In this document: in pieces, positions 36,551-45,317 of the stretch
How positions within the stretch are numbered: the first letter of the stretch is position 1
Layout of the letters: each line of letters starts with the position of its first letter
Source: Pseudomonadota bacterium
GTDB taxonomy: Bacteria > Pseudomonadota > Gammaproteobacteria > Burkholderiales > SG8-39
Direction of reading: 5' to 3'
NCBI GenBank assembly: GCA_025352885.1
Contig: JANXRZ010000091.1
Span: 1 to 64,000, forward strand
Length of the DNA stretch: 64,000 nt
Made by a program: the position numbers and the translations under genes
Notes under the pieces: generated by a model
Told to the model about the DNA's origin: nothing
The model's database searches: none
Seen by the model: only the letters and a program-made list of their open reading frames with translations

Positions 36551-37516
36551 ATGAAGACAGTGATGGTTCTCGCGGGGGTCCTCGCGACTTTGTGCGGTAT
36601 TTCCGCCCTTGGGCAGACGTTCCCGACCAAGCCGCTGCGGCTCGTGGTGCCGTTTGCACCCGGCGGCAGTTCGTCCATCGTCGCGCGCTCGGTGGCCGCC
36701 GAGATGGAGAAGGGGCTCGGCCAGGCCATCGTGGTCGACAACAAACCCGGCGGCGGCGGAATCGTTGCAATGATCGAAGTGGCGAGGGCCGACCCCGACG
36801 GCTACACGCTGGTCATGGGGCACGTGGGTTCGCTTGCCATGAACCCATTCATGTACGCGAAGCTTCCGTACGATGCGGACAAGGATTTTGCGCCGGTGTC
36901 GCTGCTCGCAATCGTGCCGGCCATTTTTGTGGTGCACGAGAGCGTTCCGGCGAAGGACCTGCGCGAGTTCGTGGCCCTCGCCAAGAAGGAGCCAGGCAAG
37001 CTGTATTACGGCAGCGCGGGAAACGGCTCGGCCGGTCACCTTGCCATGGAATACCTGAAGCAGGTCACCGGCATAGACATCCAGCACGTCCCTTACAAAG
37101 GCACCGGCCCGAACATCATCGACCTCGTGGCCGGTCGCACGCAGGCTTCCTCCGCGGGCACACCACCGCTCATGCCGCATGTCAAATCCGGCAAGCTGCG
37201 CGTCATCGCGGTCGGTACGGCAAAGCGCCTGCACACGCTCCCAAACGTTGCGACGGTGGCCGAGCAGGGGTATCCGGGATTCGAGACATCCCAGTGGTAC
37301 GGCCTGAACGCGCCGGCCAAGACGCCTGAACCGGTGATCCGGCGGCTAGCGGCCGAGGCGGCCAAGGCCGCTAAGAGCCCGGCCGTCCTCGAGCGGTTTG
37401 CGGCGGACGATGCAGAGGGCGTGGGCTCGACGCCGGCTGAATACGCGGCGTTCATCAAGAAGGAACAGGACCGCTGGGGAAAGGTCGTGCGCGCGGCCGG
37501 CGTGAAGGCTGACTGA
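36551..37516 (+). CDS. Bug/TctC-type receptor (6) with altered pocket loop
   Basis: A 321-residue Bug protein with a signal peptide ending ISALGQ. The loop reads FAPGGSSSIVAR, so the Asp that is present in the loop of the eight other Bug proteins here is Ser. This could change ligand charge preference or be a neutral subfamily trait. ATG 36551 follows GGGGGAAG. It is convergent with the PrpF/lyase/cupin operon (3 nt gap) and could serve it. Confidence 0.92.
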   Translation: MKTVMVLAGVLATLCGISALGQTFPTKPLRLVVPFAPGGSSSIVARSVAAEMEKGLGQAIVVDNKPGGGGIVAMIEVARADPDGYTLVMGHVGSLAMNPFMYAKLPYDADKDFAPVSLLAIVPAIFVVHESVPAKDLREFVALAKKEPGKLYYGSAGNGSAGHLAMEYLKQVTGIDIQHVPYKGTGPNIIDLVAGRTQASSAGTPPLMPHVKSGKLRVIAVGTAKRLHTLPNVATVAEQGYPGFETSQWYGLNAPAKTPEPVIRRLAAEAAKAAKSPAVLERFAADDAEGVGSTPAEYAAFIKKEQDRWGKVVRAAGVKAD

Positions 37517-37519
37517 ACC

Positions 37520-38323
37520 CTAGAAGCCGAAGAGGTCCGGCCGGGCAACGCCATCGGCCCAGTTGATCGGGCCTTCGGACCAGACGTGGAAGAGGGCGCC
37601 GAACCCGCTCTCGATGACAAGCGTGGTGCCGGGCTCGACGATCACGAAGCAATTGGCATGGGCGGCCTTGCCGCCGACGCAAACGTCTCCCGCGCGCACC
37701 CACAGTTCGAGGAGCGCACTTGTCACGAAAGCCGGGGTTGCCGAGCCGGGAAGCATGCCGATTTCCGCGTACCGGTGGTTACCGTGCGCCACCGCGAAGT
37801 CGAAGATCATTTTGCGCGTTACGCCGCCGATGGTCGTTGCAAGGCCAGGCAGCGCATCGACCGACACCGTGATCTCCGGCGGCACTTCCGGGTTCGCGTT
37901 GCGGATCGAGCCAAAGCGCGGGCCCACATGCAGCGCGAAGTCGCGGTCGGTCGATTCCGGGTAGATCACACCGGCTTCGAGCCGCGACATGAGCAGCGTG
38001 CGTTGGTAGGAGATGGCGTCGTGCGTGGCGCCTTCGAGGTTGATGCCCGCCTGATGCAGGCCGATCGGCGCCTGGTAATCGGTGATCGATCCGTCGAGGA
38101 TGAAACTCGTAGCAACGCCCAGGTGCTGGTGCAGGCCGCTGCGGCTCATGGGCTCGAAGCCGACGAGGCCGAGGAAGCGCCCGTTTTTCAGGTCCTCCCG
38201 CACGGGCTTGAGCGCGAGCCCAACCTTGCCCACGCTGTGCCAGGCGAGGCCTTCTGCGTCGTAGACGCTGACGGATTTTTCCGAGATTACCGCCCGCTTA
38301 TCCGCGGAAAGTCGCGCGATCAT
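37520..38323 (-). CDS. Cupin-fold protein, possible dioxygenase
   Basis: A 267-residue protein with two cupin-like segments: HQHLGVATSFILDGSITDY near residues 65-85, and a C-terminal HANCFVIVEPGTTLVIESGFGALFHV. The His-rich first segment can hold a metal, while the second lacks part of the His/Glu set. The pattern resembles 2,4'-dihydroxyacetophenone-dioxygenase-type proteins and other small-acid cupins. Last gene of the PrpF > lyase > cupin operon, with its ATG overlapping the lyase stop as ATGA. Function not certain. Confidence 0.7.
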   Translation of the reverse strand: MIARLSADKRAVISEKSVSVYDAEGLAWHSVGKVGLALKPVREDLKNGRFLGLVGFEPMSRSGLHQHLGVATSFILDGSITDYQAPIGLHQAGINLEGATHDAISYQRTLLMSRLEAGVIYPESTDRDFALHVGPRFGSIRNANPEVPPEITVSVDALPGLATTIGGVTRKMIFDFAVAHGNHRYAEIGMLPGSATPAFVTSALLELWVRAGDVCVGGKAAHANCFVIVEPGTTLVIESGFGALFHVWSEGPINWADGVARPDLFGF

Positions 38324-39201
38324 TTCTTGGCGGGGAGCGCGTATTTCGCTTCCAGTGCGTCGAAGACATCCTTGTTCACCGCTTTCTGGCGTTCGGCAAA
38401 TCCTGCCAGCATCTTCTCCGCGCCTTTGAGCGAGCCTTGCTTACGCAGGTAATTCAGGGCCAGCTGCATGCCTGCCAGCGCCGCCTGCAGCGCGGTGTTC
38501 GCATAGAGCACCCCGCTGAAGCCGAGGGTTTTCAACTCCTCCTGCTCGGGCATAGGCGTTTTGCCTCCGAAGACGATGTTGAGGATCGGCAGGCCGGGCA
38601 CCACTTTGGGAATCTTGCGGATTTCCTCGAGGCTGACCGGCGCCTCGAGGAACGTGGCCTCGGCCCCGGCCTCGTGGTACTTCGAGAGCCTTTCCACTGC
38701 AGCTTCGAAGCCTTCCACGGCGCGCGAATCGGTGCGCGCGATGATGATGAAATTCGGATCGGTCCGCGCATCGACTGCGGCCTTGATCTTCTGCACCATC
38801 TCATCCGCGTCGATGACCGCTTTGCCGGAGAAATGCCCGCAGCGCTTGGGAAAGTCCTGGTCCTCGATCTGGATCGCGCTTGCGCCCGAGCGCTCGAGCA
38901 CGCGGATCGTTCTCGCCATATTGAGCGCGTTGCCGAAGCCCGTGTCGCCGTCGACGATCAGCGGGAGCTCGACGGCATCGCGGATCGCCGCAACGTGGGA
39001 CGCCACTTCCGTGAGCGTCGTGAGGCCGATGTCCGGCATGCCGAGGAAGGTATTCGCGATGCCCGCGCCCGTGATGTAGATCGCGTCGAATTCCGCATCC
39101 TCGATGGCACGCGCCGACAGTGCGTTGGCCGCCCCGGGGAGAAGCATCGCCTTGCGCGCTTCGAGCAGCTTGCGCAACTTGAGGTTGAGTGCTGGGTTCA
39201 T
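38320..39201 (-). CDS. Isocitrate lyase/PEP mutase-family lyase
   Basis: A 293-residue lyase of the PEPM/ICL superfamily: ITGAGIANTFLG, VDGDTGFGNALN (Mg-binding Asp) and IIARTDSRAVEG. The ICL catalytic KKCGH motif appears here as PKRCGHFSGK. Candidates are 2-methylisocitrate lyase, 2,3-dimethylmalate lyase or oxaloacetate decarboxylase; discriminating residues cannot be settled by eye. The ATG 39201 overlaps the stop of the PrpF gene by 4 nt. With PrpF, a cleavage of a methyl-citrate- or methylmalate-like acid to pyruvate or oxaloacetate plus a second acid is plausible. Confidence 0.88.
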   Translation of the reverse strand: MNPALNLKLRKLLEARKAMLLPGAANALSARAIEDAEFDAIYITGAGIANTFLGMPDIGLTTLTEVASHVAAIRDAVELPLIVDGDTGFGNALNMARTIRVLERSGASAIQIEDQDFPKRCGHFSGKAVIDADEMVQKIKAAVDARTDPNFIIIARTDSRAVEGFEAAVERLSKYHEAGAEATFLEAPVSLEEIRKIPKVVPGLPILNIVFGGKTPMPEQEELKTLGFSGVLYANTALQAALAGMQLALNYLRKQGSLKGAEKMLAGFAERQKAVNKDVFDALEAKYALPAKK

Positions 39202-40322
39202 GCGTAGACGTAGCCTTCGAATAACCTGCGTTGGGTTCGGAAAAAAGAGCCGCGGATCGCCTTCCAGCCGCCGGCTTCTCGAATCACTTCGCCCCCAACG
39301 GTGAGCACGCCCGAAGGCATTGCAAGGCGCAACGTTCCGGACTTTCCGGCGCGGGCGTACCGGTTGGGGATCGTTCCCTCGATTCCGGCGGCTACCGCGG
39401 TACACAGCGACCCGGTGAGGGGCAGGGCGCGATGCGGCTGTCCGTTGGAAACGATGCGCACGGTGAGGTCGGCGGCCGAGCCCGGCAGGATTTCGCCGGA
39501 CAGCGTGACCGCATCCTGCGGTGCCGAGACAAAACCAATCTGCGGCATGGATTTGGCTTTTGCTTCAGCCACGGTATTCGCGATGCCCATGGCAACGGAA
39601 GCGTGACAGCGGATCGAGGCGATGCGCTCGAGCAATTCCCGATTGCGATCGAGCGCCTCCGGCATCTCCGTTCCCGTGAGACCCAGGGCCTTTGCATCGA
39701 GAAACACGCAGGGGTTGGCCGCATCGACCATCGACACCTCGATCTTTCCTATTCCCGGGATGTCCAGCACGTCGCGTGGATTGCCGGTCGGCAGCAGCTT
39801 GCCGGTCACTGCACCACCTGGCTCCAGGAAGTCGAGCCGTACAGGCGAGCCTGATCCGGCGACACCGGGAATTTCAAGTTCGCCTTCGACCAGTGCGCGG
39901 CCTTCCTGGACGCGGAATGTCGAATTGATGATCTTCTTCGTGTTCGTGTTGTGGATGCGCACGCACATCTCGCCTTCGGTGGCGGGGACGAGACCTTCCT
40001 CAATCGCAAACGGCCCGACCGCCGAGGACATGTTTCCGCAATTGCCGCTGTAGTCGACGCGCGATTCGTTCACGAGGATTTGCGCAAAGGTGTAGTCGAG
40101 ATCGGCATCGGGGCGCGTCGACGGCCCGAGCACGCAGACTTTGGAGAGCGACGACACGCCCCCGCCCATGCCGTTCAACTGGCGGCCATGCGGGTCCGGG
40201 CTGCCCATCGCACGCAGGAAGAGCGCGTCCCACGCGGCCCTGTCGGCGGGCAGGTCGCGCAGGTGGAACATGAGGGCCTTGCTGGTGCCGCCGCGCATGA
40301 AGACGGCCGGGAGTCGGTTCAT
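39198..40322 (-). CDS. PrpF-family isomerase
   Basis: A 374-residue protein of the PrpF/diaminopimelate-epimerase-like fold: FMRGGTSKALMFH, DYSGNCGNMSSAVG and the second half GSGSPVRLDFLEPGG. The Cys in SGNCGNMS is the position of the first catalytic Cys in epimerase-fold enzymes. PrpF interconverts methyl-aconitate isomers, and relatives include 4-oxalomesaconate tautomerase (GalD/LigU). It opens an operon with the lyase and cupin, so a methylaconitate-type step feeding the lyase is likely, but no AcnD/PrpC/PrpB is seen nearby. Confidence 0.9.
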   Translation of the reverse strand: MNRLPAVFMRGGTSKALMFHLRDLPADRAAWDALFLRAMGSPDPHGRQLNGMGGGVSSLSKVCVLGPSTRPDADLDYTFAQILVNESRVDYSGNCGNMSSAVGPFAIEEGLVPATEGEMCVRIHNTNTKKIINSTFRVQEGRALVEGELEIPGVAGSGSPVRLDFLEPGGAVTGKLLPTGNPRDVLDIPGIGKIEVSMVDAANPCVFLDAKALGLTGTEMPEALDRNRELLERIASIRCHASVAMGIANTVAEAKAKSMPQIGFVSAPQDAVTLSGEILPGSAADLTVRIVSNGQPHRALPLTGSLCTAVAAGIEGTIPNRYARAGKSGTLRLAMPSGVLTVGGEVIREAGGWKAIRGSFFRTQRRLFEGYVYA

Positions 40323-40370
40323 CCCGGCAGTTTACCGGTTCCCCGACGACGTTCGATGGAACTCAGACCT

Positions 40371-41204
40371 CTAGAGCGAACCCGCCGTAAAGGTATTGCA
40401 GTCCTGCGGCCGGCCGGAATCCATTCCACGCTTGAACCAGCGCACGCGCTGCTCGGACGTGCCGTGCGTGAACGACTCGGGCACGACCCGGCCTTGCGAC
40501 TGCTTCTGCAGGCGGTCGTCGCCAATCGCGGTAGCGGCGGCAAGCGCCTCCGCCATGTCGCTCGGATCGAGCTGATTCATCGTCCCTGCGAAATGGCCCC
40601 AAACGCCTGCGTAGCAGTCCGCCTGCAGTTCCATGCGAACCGAAGTGCCCTCCGCACCGGCGCCGCCTCCACGCGCGGATTCCATCTTCGCGAAAGTCCC
40701 GGTGATCTTTTGCAGGTGATGGCCGACTTCATGGGCGATCACGTACGCCTGCGCGAAATCCCCGGGCGCCTTGAAGCGGGACTGGAGGTCGCGAAAGAAA
40801 GAAAGGTCGAGGTAAAGCTTTTCGTCGTTCGGGCAGTAAAAGGGACCCATCGCCGATTGGCCGGTGCCGCAGGCCGAGCGCACCTGGCCGTCGTAGAGCA
40901 CCAGGGTGGGCGGCCTGTATTGCGCGTTGTTCTGCTGCATGATCTTGCCCCAGACCGCTTCGGTGCTGCCAAGGACGCGCGCGGCAAACTGGCCGGTCGC
41001 ATCGCTCGGCGCGCCCTTTTGCGCGGGGCGCGAATCGTGCCGTGGGGCGACCTGTTGCGCTACGTTGATCGCTGTCCCCGGATCGAATCCGAGGAAATAC
41101 GCAATGACGGCGACCACTACGCCGCCTACTCCAAGGCCGCCCCCCACCCCCATCCCACGGCGGTCTTCGACGTTGCTGCTGGCTTGCTGGTCGCCTAATT
41201 GCAT
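40371..41204 (-). CDS. YpfJ-type neutral zinc metallopeptidase
   Basis: A 277-residue protein of the neutral-zinc-metallopeptidase family: N-terminal NVEDRRGMGVGGG, a transmembrane helix (GGVVVAVIAYFLGF), and the catalytic HEVGHH in IAHEVGHHLQ. C-terminal GESFTHGTSEQR supplies the usual family end. It is membrane-anchored with the catalytic domain probably outside the cytoplasm. The ATG 41204 has no good Shine-Dalgarno box. It is followed 9 nt upstream (in transcription) by a lipoprotein gene, so they may be linked. Confidence 0.92.
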   Translation of the reverse strand: MQLGDQQASSNVEDRRGMGVGGGLGVGGVVVAVIAYFLGFDPGTAINVAQQVAPRHDSRPAQKGAPSDATGQFAARVLGSTEAVWGKIMQQNNAQYRPPTLVLYDGQVRSACGTGQSAMGPFYCPNDEKLYLDLSFFRDLQSRFKAPGDFAQAYVIAHEVGHHLQKITGTFAKMESARGGGAGAEGTSVRMELQADCYAGVWGHFAGTMNQLDPSDMAEALAAATAIGDDRLQKQSQGRVVPESFTHGTSEQRVRWFKRGMDSGRPQDCNTFTAGSL

Positions 41205-41213
41205 GGCTTGGGG

Positions 41214-41396
41214 TTAATACCGATATGGATTGTTCGGGCGCGCGTCATACCGGTTGGGTACGCCGTCGCCGTCCCGATCGCGATTGTGGTAACCGCCATC
41301 ACGGTCATGGTAGCGCGTCGTGGTGACCGGTACTTCGTACGCTACGCAGCCGGAGAGAAGCGAACCGAGAATCGGCAGGAGGGATAGTTTTTTCAT
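41214..41396 (-). CDS. Very small lipoprotein with Ca-binding-like motif
   Basis: A 60-residue lipoprotein with a clear lipobox LLSGC at about residues 13-17. The mature part is almost entirely one motif, DRDGGYHNRDRDGDGVPNRYDARP, that matches the thrombospondin type 3 (D-x-D-x-D-G-x-x-D) Ca-binding pattern. Such small proteins are common and of unknown function. It is 9 nt upstream of the metallopeptidase gene on the same strand. Confidence 0.7.
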   Translation of the reverse strand: MKKLSLLPILGSLLSGCVAYEVPVTTTRYHDRDGGYHNRDRDGDGVPNRYDARPNNPYRY

Positions 41397-41663
41397 GAGC
41401 GCCTCGCAAGTGTTACGTTGTGGCCGAAGTGTCGGCGCACCTGGCGCAGGGGTCTGTACGTGAGCGCACGATGCGTGACGTTGCACACTGACCCGCTGTC
41501 AGCTTTCTCCTGGTCTCGCCGACTGGCTCAAGCTGCAGGCGATGGAGGTACCTGGCTGCCTAATAGCGCTGCCGAACAGACTCCCGCCGCGGGGCGGATT
41601 AGACTGGTCGCATAAGAACACCGAATCCGGCGGTCGCCGGCGTCGAATCCCTTGGGAATAAAA

Positions 41664-42068
41664 ATGAAGACCAAAGCACTCGTCTCGCTCGTCCTTGCAG
41701 CCGCTCTGGCGACTTCCGGCCTTGCGAGCGCGCAGGGCAATTCGCGCCACGGCGATCGCGGCGACGATCGCGGCGACGACCGCCGCAATGACCGCTCGGA
41801 CCGCGAGTACCGCCACGACAACCGCGATTTCGGCCGCAGCCATAACGAGCACATGAGGCACGGGCGCGGCGCAGGGCCGGGTCACCAGTATTACCAGGGC
41901 GACCGGTACCCCATGGAATACCGTAATCGCCACTACGTCGTGAACGACTGGCGCAGCCACAATCTCAGCGCCCCCCCGCGCGGCTACCAGTGGGTCCAGT
42001 CGGGCAACGACTACGTGATGGTCGCGATCGCCACGGGGATCATTGCGCAGTTGCTGCTGGGCCGGTAA
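41664..42068 (+). CDS. RcnB-family exported protein
   Basis: A 134-residue protein with a signal peptide ending LASAQ, a low-complexity Asp/Arg/His-rich segment (residues 28-65), and a C-terminal RcnB-like domain: HYVVNDWRSHNLSAPPRGYQWV and IATGIIAQLLL. RcnB is a periplasmic protein linked to nickel/cobalt homeostasis; the charged segment could bind metal or contact the envelope. ATG 41664 follows AAAA and a distant GGGA box. A hairpin without T-run follows its stop. Confidence 0.8.
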   Translation: MKTKALVSLVLAAALATSGLASAQGNSRHGDRGDDRGDDRRNDRSDREYRHDNRDFGRSHNEHMRHGRGAGPGHQYYQGDRYPMEYRNRHYVVNDWRSHNLSAPPRGYQWVQSGNDYVMVAIATGIIAQLLLGR

Positions 42069-42205
42069 AGCAGCCGGATCCGCGGCGCAGCATGAAGCCC
42101 GCGGATTAAAACGGCCGTTTGGTGTGTTTGCCCCATGAAGCGCATACTGTCCGCGAGGGCGGATCGCGCACGGGGCGGTTTCATTTCACACACTGGAGGC
42201 AACGG

Positions 42206-42655
42206 ATGGATGCGTCGTATCGATTGAAAAGAGGGTTGGTCACCGGGGCGGCACTGGCAGCGATGATGCTGGCCGGATGCGCCGAAATGGGCTCGATGAT
42301 GCACAGCGGCCACATGGTCAACGTGCAGCTGAGCGGCAATGAAGAGGTCCCGCCGGTTTCAACGGCGGCGCGCGGCGCAGGGTCGATCAGCATCGCCGCC
42401 GACAAGTCCGTCAGCGGGAGCGTGACGACTACGGGCATCGCCGGCGTCGCGGCGCATATCCACACGGGGGCGCCCGGGCAGAACGGGCCGGTGTCGGTCG
42501 GGATGGTCAAGACCTCGGAGAATGTCTGGTCTATTCCCGCCGGTGCCAAGCTCAATGACACGCAGTACGACGCGTTCAAGGCCGGCAACCTCTATGTCAA
42601 CGTGCATTCCGCGCAGCACAAAGGCGGCGAGATCCGCGGGCAGCTGAAGCCGTAA
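42206..42655 (+). CDS. CHRD-domain lipoprotein
   Basis: A 149-residue protein with a signal and lipobox (MMLAGC at about residues 20-25) and a CHRD domain: NVQLSGNEEVPPVSTAARG, the SVTTTGI core and the ending GNLYVNVHSAQHKGGEIRGQLK. CHRD domains occur in extracellular bacterial proteins and in chordin; function in bacteria is not settled. ATG 42206 follows GGAGG. A strong intrinsic terminator follows at 42684. Confidence 0.88.
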   Translation: MDASYRLKRGLVTGAALAAMMLAGCAEMGSMMHSGHMVNVQLSGNEEVPPVSTAARGAGSISIAADKSVSGSVTTTGIAGVAAHIHTGAPGQNGPVSVGMVKTSENVWSIPAGAKLNDTQYDAFKAGNLYVNVHSAQHKGGEIRGQLKP

Positions 42656-42683
42656 TTTCGGGTTCCGCAAGAAGATTGGCCTT

Positions 42684-42714
42684 AGAGCGGCTCCCGAGCC
42701 GCTCTTCTCTTTTT
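42684..42714 (+). terminator. Rho-independent terminator after the CHRD gene
   Basis: A perfect 9-bp stem AGAGCGGCT/AGCCGCTCT with a 4-nt loop (42684-42705) is followed by TCTCTTTTTC. It lies 28 nt after the CHRD stop and isolates that gene from the methyltransferase. It is the clearest intrinsic terminator in the window. Confidence 0.9.
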
Positions 42715-42792
42715 CGCGTCCAGAATTATTTCTTCCTCATCTCTGGACCCCTTGCGTTGACGTCCAGACGTCTAACGCCTATCATTGATGTC

Positions 42793-43911
42793 ATGAGAAA
42801 GCGACCGGGCGAAGTAAGAGATGCGATTGTGTCTGTCCTCGAGGCGCGTCCGCAGGGAGCCACTGTTGCTGAAATAACGCAGCATGTAGAGAGGCTGCTC
42901 GGAGAAGTTCCCGCCTCGTCGGTTCGCTCTTATCTGCAGCTGAATACTCCGACGCTTTTCGCTCGGATGGAACGCGCTCAATACACTCTTTCGGAATTCG
43001 CGTATGTGCCCAAACCGAATTTTAAAGGGCACGGCGTTTCAGAGTTCCATTATGGAAAATCAAAGCTAATAAACGATGATTGCCTGACTTGGCTCGAGAA
43101 ACAGTCGTCGAATTCAATTCATGCGATCGTTACCGACCCGCCGTACGGTTTAGTCGAGTACACCGAACAAGAGCAACGCAAACTTAGAACCGGCAAGGGC
43201 GGCGTATGGAGAATACCCCCCTCTTTCGACGGCGTGAAAAGGTCGCCGCTTCCCCGATTCACGGTGTTGCGCCCTACGGACCTTGATGCCCTTGAGCTGT
43301 TTTTTACTGCGTGGGCTCGTCGGCTCTTGCCGGTCCTCGTTCCAGGTGCCAATGTCATTGTCGCCAGCAACCCCCTGCTCTCATATCTTGTTTCGGGTGC
43401 GCTTTCGAAGGCAGGCTTGGAGCGTAGAGGTGAAATTGCGAGGCTGGTCATGACGATGCGTGGCGGAGACCGGCCCAAAGATGCGCATTTAGAATTTCCG
43501 CATGTCAGCGTCATGCCACGCTCGATGTGGGAGCCTTGGCTTGTTTACCGCAAGCCTGTTGAAGGAAGAGTTCAGGACAACCTGAGGAAATGGGGGACAG
43601 GCGGGTTTAGGCGCATTTCCGGAGAGCGCCCTTTTGGCGACGTTATTCTTTCGGCGCCCACCCGAGCGACTGAAAGGGCAATCGCGCCTCATCCCAGCCT
43701 CAAGCCGCAATTGTTTTTGCGCCAGTTGGTGCGCGCCGCTCTCCCGCTCGGGAAAGGCTTGGTTGTAGATCCTTTCGCCGGAGCCGGCTCTACGCTCGCT
43801 GCAGCTGAAGCAGTGGGATATCGCAGCTTGGGTATTGAAAAGGATTCTAACTATTTCAAAATAGCGACAAGGGCTATCGCAAAGCTTGCCGCATTGGAAC
43901 TGGACGTTTAG
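42793..43911 (+). CDS. Site-specific DNA methyltransferase with N-terminal winged helix
   Basis: A 372-residue methyltransferase. The catalytic DPPYG (115-119) precedes the SAM motif FAGAGS (328-333), the order of the beta group of amino-methyltransferases; DPPY usually denotes N6-adenine. An N-terminal winged-helix-like segment (residues 1-68: VRDAIVSVLE, SVRSYLQLN) is fused to it and may set specificity or regulate expression. The nuclease at 43908 is convergent, overlapping 4 nt. Both genes are clearly less GC-rich than neighbours, suggesting transfer. ATG 42793 sits about 80 nt after the CHRD terminator. Confidence 0.88.
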   Translation: MRKRPGEVRDAIVSVLEARPQGATVAEITQHVERLLGEVPASSVRSYLQLNTPTLFARMERAQYTLSEFAYVPKPNFKGHGVSEFHYGKSKLINDDCLTWLEKQSSNSIHAIVTDPPYGLVEYTEQEQRKLRTGKGGVWRIPPSFDGVKRSPLPRFTVLRPTDLDALELFFTAWARRLLPVLVPGANVIVASNPLLSYLVSGALSKAGLERRGEIARLVMTMRGGDRPKDAHLEFPHVSVMPRSMWEPWLVYRKPVEGRVQDNLRKWGTGGFRRISGERPFGDVILSAPTRATERAIAPHPSLKPQLFLRQLVRAALPLGKGLVVDPFAGAGSTLAAAEAVGYRSLGIEKDSNYFKIATRAIAKLAALELDV

Positions 43912-44510
43912 TCGCGATAAATCCAGCTGCCCCGCAACTTGGCGATTCCTTTTCCATGAAGGGTTGCCGTCCTCGTTCCAAGCTCACCACGGGCGTTTTT
44001 ACGAAAATCGGCTATCTCGACCTTTCCTAAATAGACCTCAGTAAATTTCATTGGCCGGCGTTCTGTCGCCGGTTCCGTTTCATTGTCAACCAGGTAGACA
44101 AATACGCACATCCATTGGTTTCTCGCACCATGGGTATCGACCGCTCCTCCGGTTCGACGGGTGGACTTGATCTCAATGCCATGTTCGCCGGCTTTAACGC
44201 TATCTTTTGGATACTTACCGCGAACGACCAGGTCGGGGTGACCATTGAAGTAGCTATTCTCGACCAGCGTCCTCGAATGTTTCGCGAGACTTGCGGTAAG
44301 CATGTCAGACAGCACCCCAGACATGATTGCGGGACGCAACATCTCGTCCAGTCGCGCCAACCCCTTATCAACCAATCCGGAATTCACATCGAAGAAAAAA
44401 TCATAGATATCCTGCATCGCAGATTGAAAATCGGAAATCCGGAGTTCGTACGGAAGCTCGGAATTCTCGTTGAAGCAGTCGTGTGAGACTTTGTTCTTTA
44501 TGACCGCCAT
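43908..44510 (-). CDS. Probable type II restriction endonuclease (PD-(D/E)XK)
   Basis: A 200-residue protein with a PD-(D/E)XK signature: Pro92-Asp93 in GHPDLVV and Glu113-Ile-Lys115 in IEIKSTRR, 19 residues apart. It is convergent with the methyltransferase and overlaps it by 4 nt (TTAG), a standard R-M organisation. The start ATG 44510 has a GGGGGGA box. The DUF1499 gene 21 nt upstream shares its strand, and a run-through could contribute to nuclease expression. The recognition sequence is unknown and no known family was identified. Confidence 0.78.
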   Translation of the reverse strand: MAVIKNKVSHDCFNENSELPYELRISDFQSAMQDIYDFFFDVNSGLVDKGLARLDEMLRPAIMSGVLSDMLTASLAKHSRTLVENSYFNGHPDLVVRGKYPKDSVKAGEHGIEIKSTRRTGGAVDTHGARNQWMCVFVYLVDNETEPATERRPMKFTEVYLGKVEIADFRKNARGELGTRTATLHGKGIAKLRGSWIYRD

Positions 44511-44531
44511 CAGTCCCCCCGAACTCGAGAT

Positions 44532-45317
44532 CTAACTAAACTTGCGCCTGAGCGCCGCGCCGAACTCGCGCACGCGGTGCGCATTGATTCCGAGGTCGCT
44601 GCGGCCGACGCGGGACTTGGAGCGCACGTCCACCTTCGTGGTCCCGTCATTGACCGGAACGATCCGCACCACGACGTCATCTTCGAAGCCGAACAGCAAC
44701 GACCGGTCGGTGGCTTCGATGCGCCCCTGGATCGGTTCCGCGTCGATGATTTCGAGGCCCATCCCGAGCAGCGCCTGGCGAGCGGTTTCGAAGACCTTGT
44801 CGGCCGGCGCCTTGAGCTCGATCGTGCCGATGTCGGGATAGGCTTTTTTCTGCTGGGCCGCGACTTCAGGGCCGTCGTAGGACACCGGATGGTCCGTCTT
44901 CTTTCGCATGCCGATGATGTGCAAGAACTGCGGCGGGTTGTCCACGTCCGTCGAGATGTCGTGGATCGGCGGCACGCTGCGCGCCTGCTGGCGAAGGGTC
45001 CACGGGATGTACGCCGTGGTTGCGGCAATGAGGAGCGCCAGCACTCCCACGACGACTGCGCCGCGGCGACCCGCGGTGGCGCCCAGCATGACCGCCAGCG
45101 CCGAGATCACCGCTGTACACAGCGCAAGCCAGAACACATACGGCAGCGCGCCGATCCCGTCGCGATAGCCCCACATGTCCAGGCGGTAGCCGATTCCGGC
45201 AAACAGGCCTGCAATGGCGTCCGCAAGGGCGATCGCGAAGCAGACCTGTGCCGTCAGCCAGGCAGCGTTGCCGGCCGGATGCTTCTTTTCCAGGTACAGG
45301 TCTTCTTGCGTCGTCAT
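44532..45317 (-). CDS. DUF1499 membrane protein
   Basis: A 261-residue protein with three to four transmembrane helices (residues 20-110) followed by a periplasmic DUF1499 domain: ISTDVDNPPQFLHI, YPDIGTIELKAPADKVFETA and the ending SRVGRSDLGINAHRVREF, which is the family's typical C-terminus. ATG 45317 has an AAAGGTG box. DUF1499 proteins are common envelope proteins of unknown function. The R-M nuclease follows 21 nt downstream. Confidence 0.9.
   Translation of the reverse strand: MTTQEDLYLEKKHPAGNAAWLTAQVCFAIALADAIAGLFAGIGYRLDMWGYRDGIGALPYVFWLALCTAVISALAVMLGATAGRRGAVVVGVLALLIAATTAYIPWTLRQQARSVPPIHDISTDVDNPPQFLHIIGMRKKTDHPVSYDGPEVAAQQKKAYPDIGTIELKAPADKVFETARQALLGMGLEIIDAEPIQGRIEATDRSLLFGFEDDVVVRIVPVNDGTTKVDVRSKSRVGRSDLGINAHRVREFGAALRRKFS

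Noticed and set aside
42078-42106. Hairpin ATCCGCGG with 13-nt loop after the RcnB-like gene
   Set aside because: No T-run follows, so it is not a convincing intrinsic terminator.
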